Positions 44,912-53,996 of a stretch of DNA of 64,000 nucleotides are shown here, piece after piece (the stretch's first letter is position 1; each line of letters begins with the position of its first letter). Made by a program: the position numbers and the translations under genes. Source of the stretch: Acidobacteriota bacterium (lineage in GTDB: Bacteria > Acidobacteriota > Polarisedimenticolia > J045). The notes under the pieces were generated by a model. The model did not search any database. It was not told the DNA's origin and saw only the letters and a program-made list of their open reading frames with translations. The stretch spans positions 1 through 64,000 of the forward strand of contig JAGOJY010000003.1 of NCBI GenBank assembly GCA_017994815.1, in the 5' to 3' direction.

Positions 44912-45080
44912 TCGCTTTCGCCGGCTTGGTGCCGCCAATGCCGTTCGGGCCCGTCCGGCGCGGCAGATTCGACCCGTTGACTTAACAGACATTTATATTT
45001 GCACGCTTGCGAAAATGTCCGCGCCGGAGTCTCATTCGCAGCGCGGTTCTCGCCCAAGGGCCGCGAAACGAGGGGAAAAC

Positions 45081-45443
45081 ATGCGACGCGACGTGGCACC
45101 GAGGATCATCTGCGCCCTGGCGTTGGCGCTGGTCGCGGGACTGGCGCTGTCTCCGGTCGCGCGCGCGCAGGACGATTGCGAACAGGCGTGCCTCGACCAG
45201 TGGAAGGCCGACGTGCAGGACTGCAAGGACGCGCTGGAAAGCCAGCTCGCGGAGCTCGCGGCCGCGGAGCAGCAGTGCCGGGACGATCACCCGAACGACC
45301 CGGTGGCGCTCGTGCGTTGCCTGCGAGTGGTGAAAAACAAGACCCACGTCGCGAATCGCGACTACCGCCGCTGCGTTGCCGAGGCCAACACGCGGGGTTG
45401 GAACTGCTGGCGCGACTGCCAGCAGTCGCCATCGCGCCCGTAG
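45081..45443 (+). CDS. Small secreted Cys-rich helical protein
   Basis: A 120-residue exported protein; ATG 45081 follows AGGGGA. The signal peptide is IICALALALVAGLALSPVARAQ (residues about 9-30). The mature part (about 90 residues) is helical and has eight cysteines in CxxxC-like spacing (CEQACLDQWKADVQDCKDAL, CRDDHP, CLRVV, CVAEA, CWRDCQQ), suggesting four disulfides and a compact helical bundle. I recognise no family. The region just upstream (44975-45010) is strikingly AT-rich for this genome, which may mark a promoter. Followed by a perfect GC hairpin. Confidence 0.7.
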   Translation: MRRDVAPRIICALALALVAGLALSPVARAQDDCEQACLDQWKADVQDCKDALESQLAELAAAEQQCRDDHPNDPVALVRCLRVVKNKTHVANRDYRRCVAEANTRGWNCWRDCQQSPSRP

Positions 45444-45467
45444 CCGGAAAGCGGTCCAGATGCGCGC

Positions 45468-45492
45468 CGCGGGCGGGGAGCACCCGCCCGCG
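45468..45492. terminator. GC-rich hairpin between convergent genes
   Basis: cgcgggcggg (45468-45477) pairs perfectly with cccgcccgcg (45483-45492) around a five-base loop, in the 57-base gap between the small secreted protein gene and lepA, which converge. No T tract on either side. Confidence 0.4.
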
Positions 45493-45500
45493 CGCGCCGG

Positions 45501-47300
45501 TCAGTCGCCGAGGCGCAGCACCGCCAGGAACGCCTCCTGGGGCACGCTCACCTGCCCGACCTGCTTCATCCGCTTCTTCCCCTCTTTCTGTTTCTCGAGC
45601 AGCTTGCGCTTGCGCGTGATGTCGCCGCCGTAGCACTTGGCCAGCACGTTCTTGCGGATCGCCTTGACGTTGGTCCGCGCGATCACCCGGCTGCCGATCG
45701 CGGCCTGGATCGCGACCTCGAACTGCTGGCGCGGGATCAGCTCCTTCAGCTTCGAGGCCAGCGCCTGCCCGCGCGCGAACGCGTGCTCGTGGAACACGAT
45801 CACGGACAGCGCGTCCACCGGCTGGCCGTTGACCAGGATGTCGAGCTTGACCAGCTCCGAGCGGCGCCAGCCAGCCAGCTCGTAGTCGTAGCTGGCGTAC
45901 CCGCGCGAGAGCGACTTGAGCTTGTCGTAGAAGTCGGTCACCGCCTCGGACAGCGGCACCTCGTACTCCAGCAGCACCCGGCCGGGGCCGAGGTAGCGCA
46001 ACGACTTCTGCTCGCCGCGCCGCTCCTCCATCAGCTTCATCAGCGGACCGACGTACTCCTGCGGCGTCAGCACCGTCGCCTTGATGTACGGCTCCTCGAT
46101 CCACTCGTACTCGTTCGCGCGCGGCAGCTTGGCCGGGCTGTTGATCTCGAGGTACTCGCCCGAGTTCATCCGCACGCGGTACGGCACGCTCGGCGCGGTC
46201 GTGACCAGGTCCAGGTCGAACTCGCGCTCGAGCCGCGACTGGATGATCTCCATGTGCAAAAGGCCGAGGAAGCCGAGCCGGAAGCCGAAGCCGAGCGCGT
46301 CCGAGACCTCCGGCTCGAAGACGAACGAGGCGTCGTTGAGCCGCAGCTTCTCCAGCGCGTCGCGCAGGTCGGTGTACTGGGCCGCGTCCGAGCAGTACAG
46401 CCCGGCGAAGACCATCGGCTTGACCTCGCGGAAGCCCGGGAACGCCTCGGCCGTCGGCCGCCGCGCCTCGGTCAGCGTGTCGCCGATCTTGATCTCGTGC
46501 ACGTCGCGGATGCCGGCGATGACCCAGCCGACCTCGCCGGCAGCCAGCGCGTCGACCGGGCGGGACTTCGGCGTGAACAGCCCGATCTCCTCGGCCGTGT
46601 ACTCGTTGCCGGTCGCCATCAGCCGGATCTTCAGCCCTGGCGCGATCGTGCCGTCGATGACGCGCACCAGCACGTACACGCCGCGGTAGTTGTCGTACCA
46701 GGAGTCGAAGACCATCGCCTTGAGCGGCGCGGCGGCGTCGCCCGCCGGTGGCGGCACGCGCGCGACGACGGCCTCGAGGATCTCCTCGATCCCTTGCCCG
46801 TCCTTGGCCGAGGCCAGGATCGCCTCGTGCCCGGGCAGGCCGATGACCTCCTCGAGTTGCTCGACGACCCGCTCCGGGTCGGCCGACGGCAGGTCGATCT
46901 TGTTGATCACGGGCACGATCTGCAGGTCGGCGTCGACGGCGAGGTAGGCGTTGGCGACGGTCTGCGCCTCGACGCCCTGCGCGGCATCGACGACCAGCAC
47001 CGCCCCTTCGCACGCCGCGAGCGAACGCGAGACCTCGTAGGAGAAATCGACGTGACCCGGCGTGTCGATCAGGTTCAGCCGGTACTCGCGCCCGTCGCGC
47101 GCCCGGTACGGCAGCGCCACCGCGTGTGACTTGATCGTGATCCCGCGCTCGCGCTCGAGGTCCATCGAGTCCAGCGTCTGCTCGACCATCTCGCGCGCCT
47201 CGAGCGCCCCCGTGCGCTCGAGGATCCGGTCCGAAAGCGTGGTCTTCCCATGGTCGATGTGGGCGATGATGCTGAAGTTCCGGATCAGGCTCGCGTCCAT
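45501..47300 (-). CDS. lepA: Elongation factor 4 (LepA), ribosomal back-translocase
   Basis: A 599-residue GTPase with all LepA domains. G motifs: [17 protein letters not shown] (G1), [10 protein letters not shown] (G2), [16 protein letters not shown] (G3), [15 protein letters not shown] (G4). LepA-specific features follow: [40 protein letters not shown], and the unique C-terminal domain [20 protein letters not shown] with [20 protein letters not shown] and GKKRMKQVG. Length is exactly typical (about 600). It binds the 70S ribosome and back-translocates or rescues stalled elongation complexes. ATG 47300 starts at [20 protein letters not shown]. It is divergent from the Rph-like gene with 174 bases between. 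Confidence 0.97.
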   Translation of the reverse strand: MDASLIRNFSIIAHIDHGKTTLSDRILERTGALEAREMVEQTLDSMDLERERGITIKSHAVALPYRARDGREYRLNLIDTPGHVDFSYEVSRSLAACEGAVLVVDAAQGVEAQTVANAYLAVDADLQIVPVINKIDLPSADPERVVEQLEEVIGLPGHEAILASAKDGQGIEEILEAVVARVPPPAGDAAAPLKAMVFDSWYDNYRGVYVLVRVIDGTIAPGLKIRLMATGNEYTAEEIGLFTPKSRPVDALAAGEVGWVIAGIRDVHEIKIGDTLTEARRPTAEAFPGFREVKPMVFAGLYCSDAAQYTDLRDALEKLRLNDASFVFEPEVSDALGFGFRLGFLGLLHMEIIQSRLEREFDLDLVTTAPSVPYRVRMNSGEYLEINSPAKLPRANEYEWIEEPYIKATVLTPQEYVGPLMKLMEERRGEQKSLRYLGPGRVLLEYEVPLSEAVTDFYDKLKSLSRGYASYDYELAGWRRSELVKLDILVNGQPVDALSVIVFHEHAFARGQALASKLKELIPRQQFEVAIQAAIGSRVIARTNVKAIRKNVLAKCYGGDITRKRKLLEKQKEGKKRMKQVGQVSVPQEAFLAVLRLGD

Positions 47301-47474
47301 GGGATCCCGTTTTCCAGAGGGGTCCGCGCCACCGCGCGGGCCGCAAAGAGGCTGGATTATGACCGCCCGCGGGTAGCGAGGCGAATACCCCGCGCGGAAC
47401 GCGGCCCCTGCCCCGAACGGCAGCGGGCGGGCGCGGTAACATCCCCCGCCGGGACGCATCGGGCGGAGGCGTGG

Positions 47475-49853
47475 ATGGGCTGGCTCGTCCGGATGGGTGA
47501 CGCGGAAGCGCTCGACCCCGCGATCGTCGGGCACAAGTTCCGCTCGCTCGCCTGGGCCCGCCGCGAGGGGTTCCCGGTGCCGGTCGCGCTCGCGATCGGC
47601 GCCGCGGCCGACGCGCGGCGGCGCGAGGCCGGTTCGTGGCCGGCGGGCTTGCGCGAGGACGTGCTCGCCGCCGCGCGGGAACTCGACCTCCGGCGCGGGT
47701 TGTCCGTGCGTTCCTCCGGCACGCAGGAGGACCTCGCCGGCGCCAGCTTCGCCGGCCAGTACGCGACCGTCCTCGACGTGCGGGACCCCGACCGCCTGCT
47801 CGCTGCCGTCGAGCGCTGCTGGGCCAGCGCGTCGTCGGAGGTCGTCGCCAGCTACCGCGGCGCGCGGCCGACGCAGGGCGGCGGCGACGGGCTCGTGGCC
47901 GTCATCCTGCAGACGATGGTCCCCGCCGTCTTCGCCGGCGTCGCCTTCAGCCGCGACCCGATGGCGCCCGCGCGGCGCGAGGTCGTGATCGAGGCCACGC
48001 CGGGGCTCGGCGACTCGCTGGTCAGCGGGCACGGCACGCCGTGCCGCGTCCGGGTCGACGCGGCGGGCGAGGTGCGCGTCGAGGACGCGCAAACGGCTGA
48101 GGGCGCGCCGCCCGAAGCGGTCCTGCACGAACTCGCGCGCTGGGCGCGTCGCCTCGAGGACCTCGCCGGCGCCCCGCAGGATCTCGAGTGGGCGCTCGAC
48201 GGCGAGGGCCGGCTGTGGCTGCTGCAGGTTCGCGCGATCACCACGCTCGACGGTGCCGAGGCGCCGCCCGGCGTCTGGACGCGCGCGATCGCCAACGACC
48301 TGTGGGCCGACCGGCTGACGCCGTTCGAGGCCGAGCTGATGCTGCGCAACGTGGCGCGCTTCGACATGTCGCGGATGGCCCGCGCGTCGGGCGTGCCGGT
48401 CGTGCAGCCCGCGATCGCCGCGGTCGGCGGCTACCTGTACGTCAACTGCGAGAGCCTCGCCGCGGTGCTGTCCGTGTTGCCGCCGCGCTGGCGCCCGCGC
48501 TACGCGGCGGAGCTGTTCCCGCCGGGCCACGACCCGCGGGCGCTCCCGGCGCCGCCGCTGTCCGCCTCGCTGTCGCGCGCGCTGCGCGGCGCCCTGCTCG
48601 GCGTGCGCGAGCCGGCGCTCAACCCGGCTCTCTCGCGGTGGCTGACGCGGCGCCGGCTGCGCCGCTTCGCCGACCGCATGGAGGCGATCGAACGGCTGCC
48701 CGAGGCCAGCGCCCGCGAGGCGCTGGCCAAGGTCGAGGCGGCGGTGCGCTGCTTCGGCGACCTGCAGGAGGCGAACCAGGCGCCGTACTTCCTCGCGACG
48801 CTGTTCACGCTGCTGTTGAAATGGCTCGTCACCGAGCGCGCCGGGGCGGGCGAGGACGTGTTCCTGCAGCTGATGAGCGGCGGCGCGGAGAACGTCACCA
48901 GCCGCGCGGCGCGCGACTTCAGCGAGCTGGCCGAGCGGCTGCGGCCGGAGATCGCGGGCTGGGACGAGCTCCCGCCGACCTGGGAGGACGTGCGCGCGCG
49001 GCTCTCGCCGGGCGCGCGCGCGCACCTCGACCGGTTCCTGCGCGAGTACGGCTGCCGGTCGCGGCAGCGGACGCTGTCGCTGAAGCGCTGGGTGGAAGAC
49101 CCGGCGGAGCTGCTCGGCATGCTGCAGGCGTTCCTGCGCAGCGGGCCGTCGGGCGCGCCCGCGGCGCCGGCGCGCGACGCCGACGCGCTGCGGCGCGCCG
49201 GGGCGGGGCTACCGCTCGCGTCGCGCCTCGCGCTGCCGCGCGTCGCGCGCCTCGCGCGCCGCTACCTCGACCTGCGCGAGGACCTGCGGTTCGTCCTCGA
49301 CCGTGCGCTGTACCTCATGCGGCGCTCGCTCGTCGCGCTCGGCGGCACCACCGGGCTGGGGGAGCTGGTGCTGTTCCTGTCCGCGCCGGAGCTGCGCCAG
49401 CTCGTGACGGGCGAGCTCGCCGCGCCGGCCGCGCGCGAGCGCGCCGCCGCGCGCCGGTCGGCATTCCTCGTGCCGCGCGAGGTGCCGACGTTTCTCGTCG
49501 ATGGCCGGCCGATCGAGCCGCTGCCGGACGAGGACGGCTGGATCAGCGGCATCGGCACGAGCCCCGGCCGGGCCACGGGCCGCGCGCGGATCGTCCACGA
49601 CCCGACGCGGATCGCGGCCCGCGAAGGCGACATCCTCGTCGCGCGCAACACCGACCCGGGCTGGACGCCGATCCTGGCCAAGGTGCGCGGGGTCGTGGTC
49701 GAGGAAGGCGGGCTGCTCAACCACTGCTCGATCGTCGCGCGCGAGCTGGGCATCCCCGCGGTCGTCGGGGTGCGCCACGCGACGGAGAGGATTCCCGACG
49801 AAGCGCGGATCACGATCGACGGCGCCCTGGGCAAGATCCGCCTCGAGACGTAG
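47475..49853 (+). CDS. PEP synthase-related phosphotransferase, rifampin-phosphotransferase-like architecture
   Basis: A 792-residue protein with three parts: an N-terminal PPDK-type ATP-grasp (about 1-270; [60 protein letters not shown]), a helical middle region (about 280-690) and a C-terminal swivelling phospho-histidine domain ([20 protein letters not shown], His near residue 750). In PEP synthase the His domain precedes a PEP-binding barrel; here it is terminal and no barrel follows, which is the order in rifampin phosphotransferase (Rph). The true acceptor may be another small molecule. ATG 47475 has GGAGG five bases upstream. Divergent from lepA. Confidence 0.82.
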   Translation: MGWLVRMGDAEALDPAIVGHKFRSLAWARREGFPVPVALAIGAAADARRREAGSWPAGLREDVLAAARELDLRRGLSVRSSGTQEDLAGASFAGQYATVLDVRDPDRLLAAVERCWASASSEVVASYRGARPTQGGGDGLVAVILQTMVPAVFAGVAFSRDPMAPARREVVIEATPGLGDSLVSGHGTPCRVRVDAAGEVRVEDAQTAEGAPPEAVLHELARWARRLEDLAGAPQDLEWALDGEGRLWLLQVRAITTLDGAEAPPGVWTRAIANDLWADRLTPFEAELMLRNVARFDMSRMARASGVPVVQPAIAAVGGYLYVNCESLAAVLSVLPPRWRPRYAAELFPPGHDPRALPAPPLSASLSRALRGALLGVREPALNPALSRWLTRRRLRRFADRMEAIERLPEASAREALAKVEAAVRCFGDLQEANQAPYFLATLFTLLLKWLVTERAGAGEDVFLQLMSGGAENVTSRAARDFSELAERLRPEIAGWDELPPTWEDVRARLSPGARAHLDRFLREYGCRSRQRTLSLKRWVEDPAELLGMLQAFLRSGPSGAPAAPARDADALRRAGAGLPLASRLALPRVARLARRYLDLREDLRFVLDRALYLMRRSLVALGGTTGLGELVLFLSAPELRQLVTGELAAPAARERAAARRSAFLVPREVPTFLVDGRPIEPLPDEDGWISGIGTSPGRATGRARIVHDPTRIAAREGDILVARNTDPGWTPILAKVRGVVVEEGGLLNHCSIVARELGIPAVVGVRHATERIPDEARITIDGALGKIRLET

Positions 49854-49899
49854 CCGGCGCCCGCACGGGAAGCTGGCCGGAAGCGGATCCTGGGGTAGC

Positions 49900-51132
49900 A
49901 TGCGCAGCCCGATGTCTACCACGCGAGATCTCCCGCAGGTCCCCGTCTCCACGCTCGGCGATCGCAGCTGCGACGTGCTGGTCGCCGGCGCGGGCCCCGC
50001 CGGCTCCGTCGCCGCGCTGCACCTCGCGCGCCGCGGACTGCGCGTGGTGCTCGCCGACCGCGAGGCGTTCCCCCGGGACAAGGTGTGCGGCGACGGCCTG
50101 ATCCCGGACGCGCTGCGCTGCCTCGCGCGCGCCGGCCTCGAGCAGGCCGTGCGGGAGCACGCGCACGCGGCGGCAGGTCTGACGGTCTCCAGCCCCGGGC
50201 GCATCGAGGTGGACCTGGCGGGGGAATTCCTGACGCTCAAGCGGCGCGATCTCGATCACCTGCTGGCCGGCGCCGCCGTCGACGCCGGTGCACGCTTCGT
50301 TCGCGGCCATGTGGCGAACATCCAGTCGCGCGGCGCCGAGGGCCTGGCGGTCGACTTCGAGGGCGCCGCCGACCCGGTCCGCGCGCGCGTCGCGATCGTG
50401 GCCACCGGGGCCGGCATCGAGCTGCCGCGCCGGCTGGGCATGATCAGCAGCGCGCGGCCGAGCGCGATCGCGCTGCGCTGCTACGTCCGCTCGACGCACC
50501 GCATCGAGCGGCTGCTGGTCTCGTTCGACAGGACGATCCTGCCGGGCTACGCCTGGATCTTTCCGCTGGGCGACGGCGAGTACAACGTCGGCTGCGGCAT
50601 CTTCGAGCGGAGCAAAGTCCACAAGGTCAACCTGCGCGAGCTGTTCCGGCGCTTCGTCGAGGGGTTCCCGGCGGCGCGGGCGCTGTTCGAGCGCGCGGGC
50701 GAGCCGACACCGCTCAAGGGCGCGCCGCTGCGCTGTGGGCTCACCGGATCCTCGTTCCTCGGCCCGCCCGGGATCGTCGCGGCAGGAGAGGCGGTCGGCG
50801 CGACCTACGCGTTCACCGGCGAGGGGATCGGCAAGGCCATGGAGACCGCCGAGGCCGCCGCGGCGGCGATCGCCGGCGCGCTGGAGCGCGGCGATCCGGC
50901 CGAACTGCGGCAGTACCCGCGAGCCGTCGACGAGCGGCTGCGGGTGCGCTACCGCAGCTACGACCTCGCGCAGCAGTGGCTGGCGCACGAGTGGATCTGC
51001 GACCTCGTGGCGCGCAAGGCGAACCAGAGCACGCGCGTGCACGACCTGTTGGAAGGCATCCTGTCCGAGACCAACGACCCGAACGAGATCTTCTCGATGC
51101 GCGGCATCGTGCGCGCACTGCTGCGATCGTAG
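49900..51132 (+). CDS. Geranylgeranyl reductase family FAD-dependent oxidoreductase
   Basis: A 410-residue flavoprotein of the p-hydroxybenzoate-hydroxylase fold. FAD motifs: VAGAGPAGSVAALHLARRGL (Rossmann GxGxxG), the CGDGL box (KVCGDGLIPDALR) characteristic of the geranylgeranyl-reductase/digeranylgeranylglycerophospholipid-reductase group, and the second FAD motif GPPGIVAAGEAVG. TYAFTGEGIGKAMETAEAA is also typical. It reduces isoprenoid double bonds (archaeal-type lipids, chlorophyll, menaquinone side chains) in different organisms; a menaquinone- or lipid-modifying role is plausible but unproven. It lies 46 bases after the Rph-like gene and two bases before mutM. Start may be ATG 49900 or 49912. 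Confidence 0.87.
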   Translation: MRSPMSTTRDLPQVPVSTLGDRSCDVLVAGAGPAGSVAALHLARRGLRVVLADREAFPRDKVCGDGLIPDALRCLARAGLEQAVREHAHAAAGLTVSSPGRIEVDLAGEFLTLKRRDLDHLLAGAAVDAGARFVRGHVANIQSRGAEGLAVDFEGAADPVRARVAIVATGAGIELPRRLGMISSARPSAIALRCYVRSTHRIERLLVSFDRTILPGYAWIFPLGDGEYNVGCGIFERSKVHKVNLRELFRRFVEGFPAARALFERAGEPTPLKGAPLRCGLTGSSFLGPPGIVAAGEAVGATYAFTGEGIGKAMETAEAAAAAIAGALERGDPAELRQYPRAVDERLRVRYRSYDLAQQWLAHEWICDLVARKANQSTRVHDLLEGILSETNDPNEIFSMRGIVRALLRS

Positions 51133-51134
51133 CG

Positions 51135-51941
51135 ATGCCCGAACTGCCGGAAGTCGAGACGGTCGCCCGCCAGCTCGCACCGCTGGTGCGCGGCCGCCAT
51201 GTCCGCGGGCTGGAGGTGTTCGATCCGCGGCTGCACCCCGAACGCTGCCCGCCGATCGGCGGTTTCCGCGTGGCCGACGTCTACCGCGGTGGCAAGCAAG
51301 TGCTGTTCGAGCTGCGCCCGCCGCGCCCCGGCGCGCCGTTGTGGCTGGCGGTGCACCTGCGGATGACCGGCCGGCTGATCTGGACCGCCGCGCGTCAGCG
51401 TGCCCCGCGCGAGCACGTCCGCGCGCGCCTCGCCCTGCGGGGCGGGTCGGTGTCCCTCGTGGACCCGCGGCGCTTCGGCACGTTCACGTGGTTGGCGGAC
51501 CCCGGCGGGGCATCGACGGGAATCGACCCGACCGGGCCGGCGTTCACGCGCGCGGTGCTGACGGACCTGCTCACGGGCTCGCGCCAGCCGATGAAACCCT
51601 GGCTCCTGCGTCAGGACCGGCTGGTCGGGATCGGCAACATCTACGCCTCGGAGATCCTGCACCGCGCGCGGATCTCGCCGCTCCGGCCCGCCAACACCCT
51701 GAACGAGCGCGAGATCGGCCGGCTGCACGCGTCGATCCGGCACATCCTCGCGCGCGCGATCGAGTGCTGCGGGACGACGTTCTCGGATTTCCAGGACGCG
51801 CGCGGCGAACAGGGGGGGTTCCAGAAATTCCTCGCGGTCTACGAGCGCGAGGGGAAGCCGTGCCGCCGCTGCCGCACGCCGATCCGGCGCCTCGTCCAGC
51901 AGCAGCGCAGCACCTACTACTGCCCGACCTGCGCCCGCTGA
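51135..51941 (+). CDS. mutM: Formamidopyrimidine-DNA glycosylase
   Basis: A 268-residue Fpg enzyme. The catalytic proline and glutamate are in PELPEVETVARQL (the N-terminal Pro after Met removal); HLRMTGRL, LLRQDRLVGIGNIYASEILH (H2TH region) and the C-terminal zinc finger CRRCRTPIRRLVQQQRSTYY with the second pair in CPTC are all present. It excises 8-oxoguanine and formamidopyrimidines in base-excision repair and nicks the site by beta/delta elimination. Length is standard. It follows the flavoprotein gene by two bases, so the two are probably cotranscribed. Confidence 0.97.
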   Translation: MPELPEVETVARQLAPLVRGRHVRGLEVFDPRLHPERCPPIGGFRVADVYRGGKQVLFELRPPRPGAPLWLAVHLRMTGRLIWTAARQRAPREHVRARLALRGGSVSLVDPRRFGTFTWLADPGGASTGIDPTGPAFTRAVLTDLLTGSRQPMKPWLLRQDRLVGIGNIYASEILHRARISPLRPANTLNEREIGRLHASIRHILARAIECCGTTFSDFQDARGEQGGFQKFLAVYEREGKPCRRCRTPIRRLVQQQRSTYYCPTCAR

Positions 51942-51958
51942 AGGAGGAACACCCGTCC

Positions 51959-52453
51959 CTACCCGAGAGACAGCTCGTACTTTTCCTCGACGACATCCAC
52001 GCCCCAGTGGCGTCCGGGCTGCGACTCGACGAGGCGGAACCCGGCGGCGCGGTACAGCCGCGCGGCCGCCTCGAGGGCGCTGACGGTCCACAGGATGATC
52101 GAGCGGTAGCCCTGTTCCCGGCAGAACGTGACCGCCTCGTGCAGCAGGGTCGTGCCCAGGCCACACCCGCGGGCCTCGGGGACCACGAGGTACCAGCGGA
52201 GTTGGGCCACCGCGGCGTCGACCTCGACGATCGCGATGCACCCGACGGGTGCGCCGGCGCGTTCGGCGATCCAGATGCGCTCGCGGGGCGAGGTGCGGCA
52301 GGCGAACTCGGCGAGCGGCCCGGCGACGTAGGCCTCGAAGGTGTGATCGAATCCGTGCTCGCGCGCGTAGAGGAGACCGTGCATCGAGACGATCGCCCCG
52401 ATGTCGCCGGGCTGAATCCGGGAGCGGACCGTGATCGCGCCAGACGGGCCCAT
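51959..52453 (-). CDS. GNAT-family N-acetyltransferase
   Basis: A 164-residue protein with the GNAT core: IWIAERAGAPVGCIAIVEVD, the acetyl-CoA pyrophosphate loop VVPEARGCGLGTTLLHEAV (Q/RxxGxG/A), and LWTVSALEAAARLYRAAGF at the C-terminal helix. Substrate unknown; relatives modify amino acids, small amines or proteins. Its leader is unusual: a sigma-54-type promoter (52525-52541) points toward it, and an intrinsic terminator-like hairpin with a T tract (52462-52496) lies between that promoter and the ATG at 52453, with the ribosome-binding site GGGAG directly after the T tract. Expression may therefore be controlled by attenuation and sigma-54. Confidence 0.88.
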   Translation of the reverse strand: MGPSGAITVRSRIQPGDIGAIVSMHGLLYAREHGFDHTFEAYVAGPLAEFACRTSPRERIWIAERAGAPVGCIAIVEVDAAVAQLRWYLVVPEARGCGLGTTLLHEAVTFCREQGYRSIILWTVSALEAAARLYRAAGFRLVESQPGRHWGVDVVEEKYELSLG

Positions 52454-52461
52454 CGGCTCCC

Positions 52462-52496
52462 AAAAAAAGGAAGGGCCGGTTGCTCACCACCGGCCC
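52462..52496 (-). terminator. Intrinsic terminator or attenuator before the GNAT gene
   Basis: On the minus strand an eight-base-pair stem (52489-52496 with 52473-52480; eight-base loop) is followed by TTCC and then seven T (52468-52462). It lies about 170 bases beyond the SDR stop and downstream of the sigma-54 promoter, inside the predicted leader of the GNAT gene. It can serve as the SDR terminator, as an attenuator of the GNAT transcript, or both. Confidence 0.78.
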
Positions 52497-52524
52497 GAGA
52501 ACCATCGGAAGCTGCCCCTACCTT

Positions 52525-52541
52525 AAGCAACTGGCGTGCCA
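52525..52541 (-). promoter_or_regulatory. Sigma-54 (RpoN) promoter
   Basis: The minus strand reads TGGCACG-CCAG-TTGCTT from 52541 to 52525: the -24 GG and -12 GC are correctly spaced (ten bases between) and the core matches the consensus TGGCACG-N4-TTGC without mismatch. Predicted start is near 52515, toward the GNAT gene. The flanking gap 52497-52664 is AT-richer than usual here and has no recognisable gene. Another hairpin (ttctca/tgagaa, 52615-52629) precedes it. Confidence 0.72.
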
Positions 52542-52664
52542 CGCGATCGTCAGTCCGTCATAAGTCGTATTAGCCCGAAATTATCCGTTTCAACCGTAAC
52601 GGACCGCGCCGGCGTTCTCATCCTGAGAAGCGCCCGCCCGACACCCGCATCAGTTTGAGAGCGT

Positions 52665-53525
52665 TCAACCGTTCACGACCTCGCCGCCGTTCGGGTGCAG
52701 CACCTGGCCCGTGATGTACGAGGCGTCGTCGGAGGCCAGGAACACGAAGCAGGGGGCGACCTCCTCGGGCTGCCCGGCGCGCCCCAGCGGCACGTTGGAG
52801 CCGAACGTCTCGACCTTGTCCGGCGGGAAGGTCGCCGGGATCAGCGGGGTCCAGATCGGCCCCGGCGCGACGGCGTTGACCCGCACGCCGCGTTCGGCCA
52901 ACTGCTTGGAGAGCGACCGCGTGAAAGCGACGATCGCGCCCTTCGTGGACGAGTAGTCCACGAGCTGCGGGTTCCCGCGGTAGGCGGTCACGGACGTCGT
53001 GTTGATGATCGAGCTGCCCTCGGCCAAGTGCTTCAGCGCCGCCTTCGCGAGGTAGAACTGCGCGAAGATGTTGGTGCGGAACGTCCGCTCGAGCTGGTCG
53101 GCCGAGATCTCCTCGATGCTCTCTCTCGCGTGCTGCTCGGCGGCGTTGTTCACCAGGATGTCGAGCCGGCCGAACTCGCGGACGGTGCGCTCCACGACGT
53201 CGCGGCAGAACGGTTCCGCGCCGACATCGCCCGCGATCAGAAGACAGCGCTGGCCCTCGGCCTCGACCATGCGCTGCGTTTCGCGGGCGTCGTCGTGCTC
53301 TTCCTTGTACACGACGCCGACATCGGCGCCTTCCTGCGCGAAGGCCACCGCCACCGCGCGCCCGATGCCGCTGTCGCCGCCGGTGATCAGCGCCACCTTG
53401 CCGCGCAGCTTCCCGGCCGGCTTGTACTCGGGATCCTTGGCCTCGGGCCGGGGCTGCATCTGCGATTCGACGCCCGGCTGCCGCGCCTGCTTCTGCGGCG
53501 GGCGCTGCTTTTCCTTGTCCGGCAT
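52665..53525 (-). CDS. Short-chain dehydrogenase/reductase (YghA/GSP39-like)
   Basis: A 286-residue NAD(P)-dependent oxidoreductase. It has an N-terminal charged extension (residues 1-37), the cofactor motif TGGDSGIG (near residue 48), NNAAEQ, SSIINTTSVTAYRGN, and catalytic YSSTK (Tyr and Lys) followed by VRVNAVAPGPIWTPLIP and ASDDASYITGQVLHPNGGE. The extension with EYKPAGKLRGKVALITGGDS is typical of the general-stress-protein-39/YghA group (glucose dehydrogenase-like, substrate undefined). ATG 53525 follows AGGTGAG. Its neighbours (metal-binding mini-protein, DUF2231, DUF1328) are also stress-associated types. Confidence 0.9.
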   Translation of the reverse strand: MPDKEKQRPPQKQARQPGVESQMQPRPEAKDPEYKPAGKLRGKVALITGGDSGIGRAVAVAFAQEGADVGVVYKEEHDDARETQRMVEAEGQRCLLIAGDVGAEPFCRDVVERTVREFGRLDILVNNAAEQHARESIEEISADQLERTFRTNIFAQFYLAKAALKHLAEGSSIINTTSVTAYRGNPQLVDYSSTKGAIVAFTRSLSKQLAERGVRVNAVAPGPIWTPLIPATFPPDKVETFGSNVPLGRAGQPEEVAPCFVFLASDDASYITGQVLHPNGGEVVNG

Positions 53526-53745
53526 TTCTCACCTGTGTCTTTGAGAGTAAGTCAACGGCCGGGCGTCTCGAGAGTGTACCGGCCCGCTTCCGTCACCGCC
53601 TGCTGCACCGATCGGTGAAATACCGGCCCGCGGTCGATGGTGGTCCGCCGATGATTTGCTAAACTCTGTCGATCGGCGCCGCGGCATCCGACGGCGCGCG
53701 AGCGGCGCAACTGCGACAGGCAGCGGCGCCCAGGAGCGCGCCCCG

Positions 53746-53985
53746 ATGGCAAAGTGTGAAGTCTGCGGCAACGACTACGATAAGGCGTTCCAGGTCACCA
53801 TGTCGGGTGACGGCGACGCGCACACGTTCGACAGCTTCGAGTGCGCCATGCACGCCCTGGCCCCCAGTTGCGACCACTGCGGCTGCCGGATCGTCGGCCA
53901 CGGCATCGAGACGGGCGACTCCATGTACTGCTGCGCCCACTGCGCCGCCGAAAGCGGTGTGGACGAGGCCCGAGACCGCGTCTAG
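53746..53985 (+). CDS. Small zinc-binding (metallothionein-like) protein
   Basis: A 79-residue protein beginning MAKCEVCGNDYDKAF, with CHCG-rich pairs CEVC, CDHCGCR and CCAHCAAE and conserved FDSFECAMHALAP. These form zinc ribbons/knuckles; the family is widespread as short stress-associated metal-binding proteins of unclear role. No signal peptide. ATG 53746; no strong Shine-Dalgarno (CAGGAGCGCGCC lies upstream). It precedes the DUF2231 gene by 11 bases on the same strand, so they likely form one unit. Confidence 0.8.
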   Translation: MAKCEVCGNDYDKAFQVTMSGDGDAHTFDSFECAMHALAPSCDHCGCRIVGHGIETGDSMYCCAHCAAESGVDEARDRV

Positions 53986-53996
53986 AGGAGATCCCC

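Noticed and set aside
44975..45010. TTGACT ... TATATT resembling a sigma-70 promoter before the small secreted Cys-rich gene
   Set aside because: The spacer is only 11 bases, far from 17; the AT-richness is notable but the elements do not form a standard promoter.
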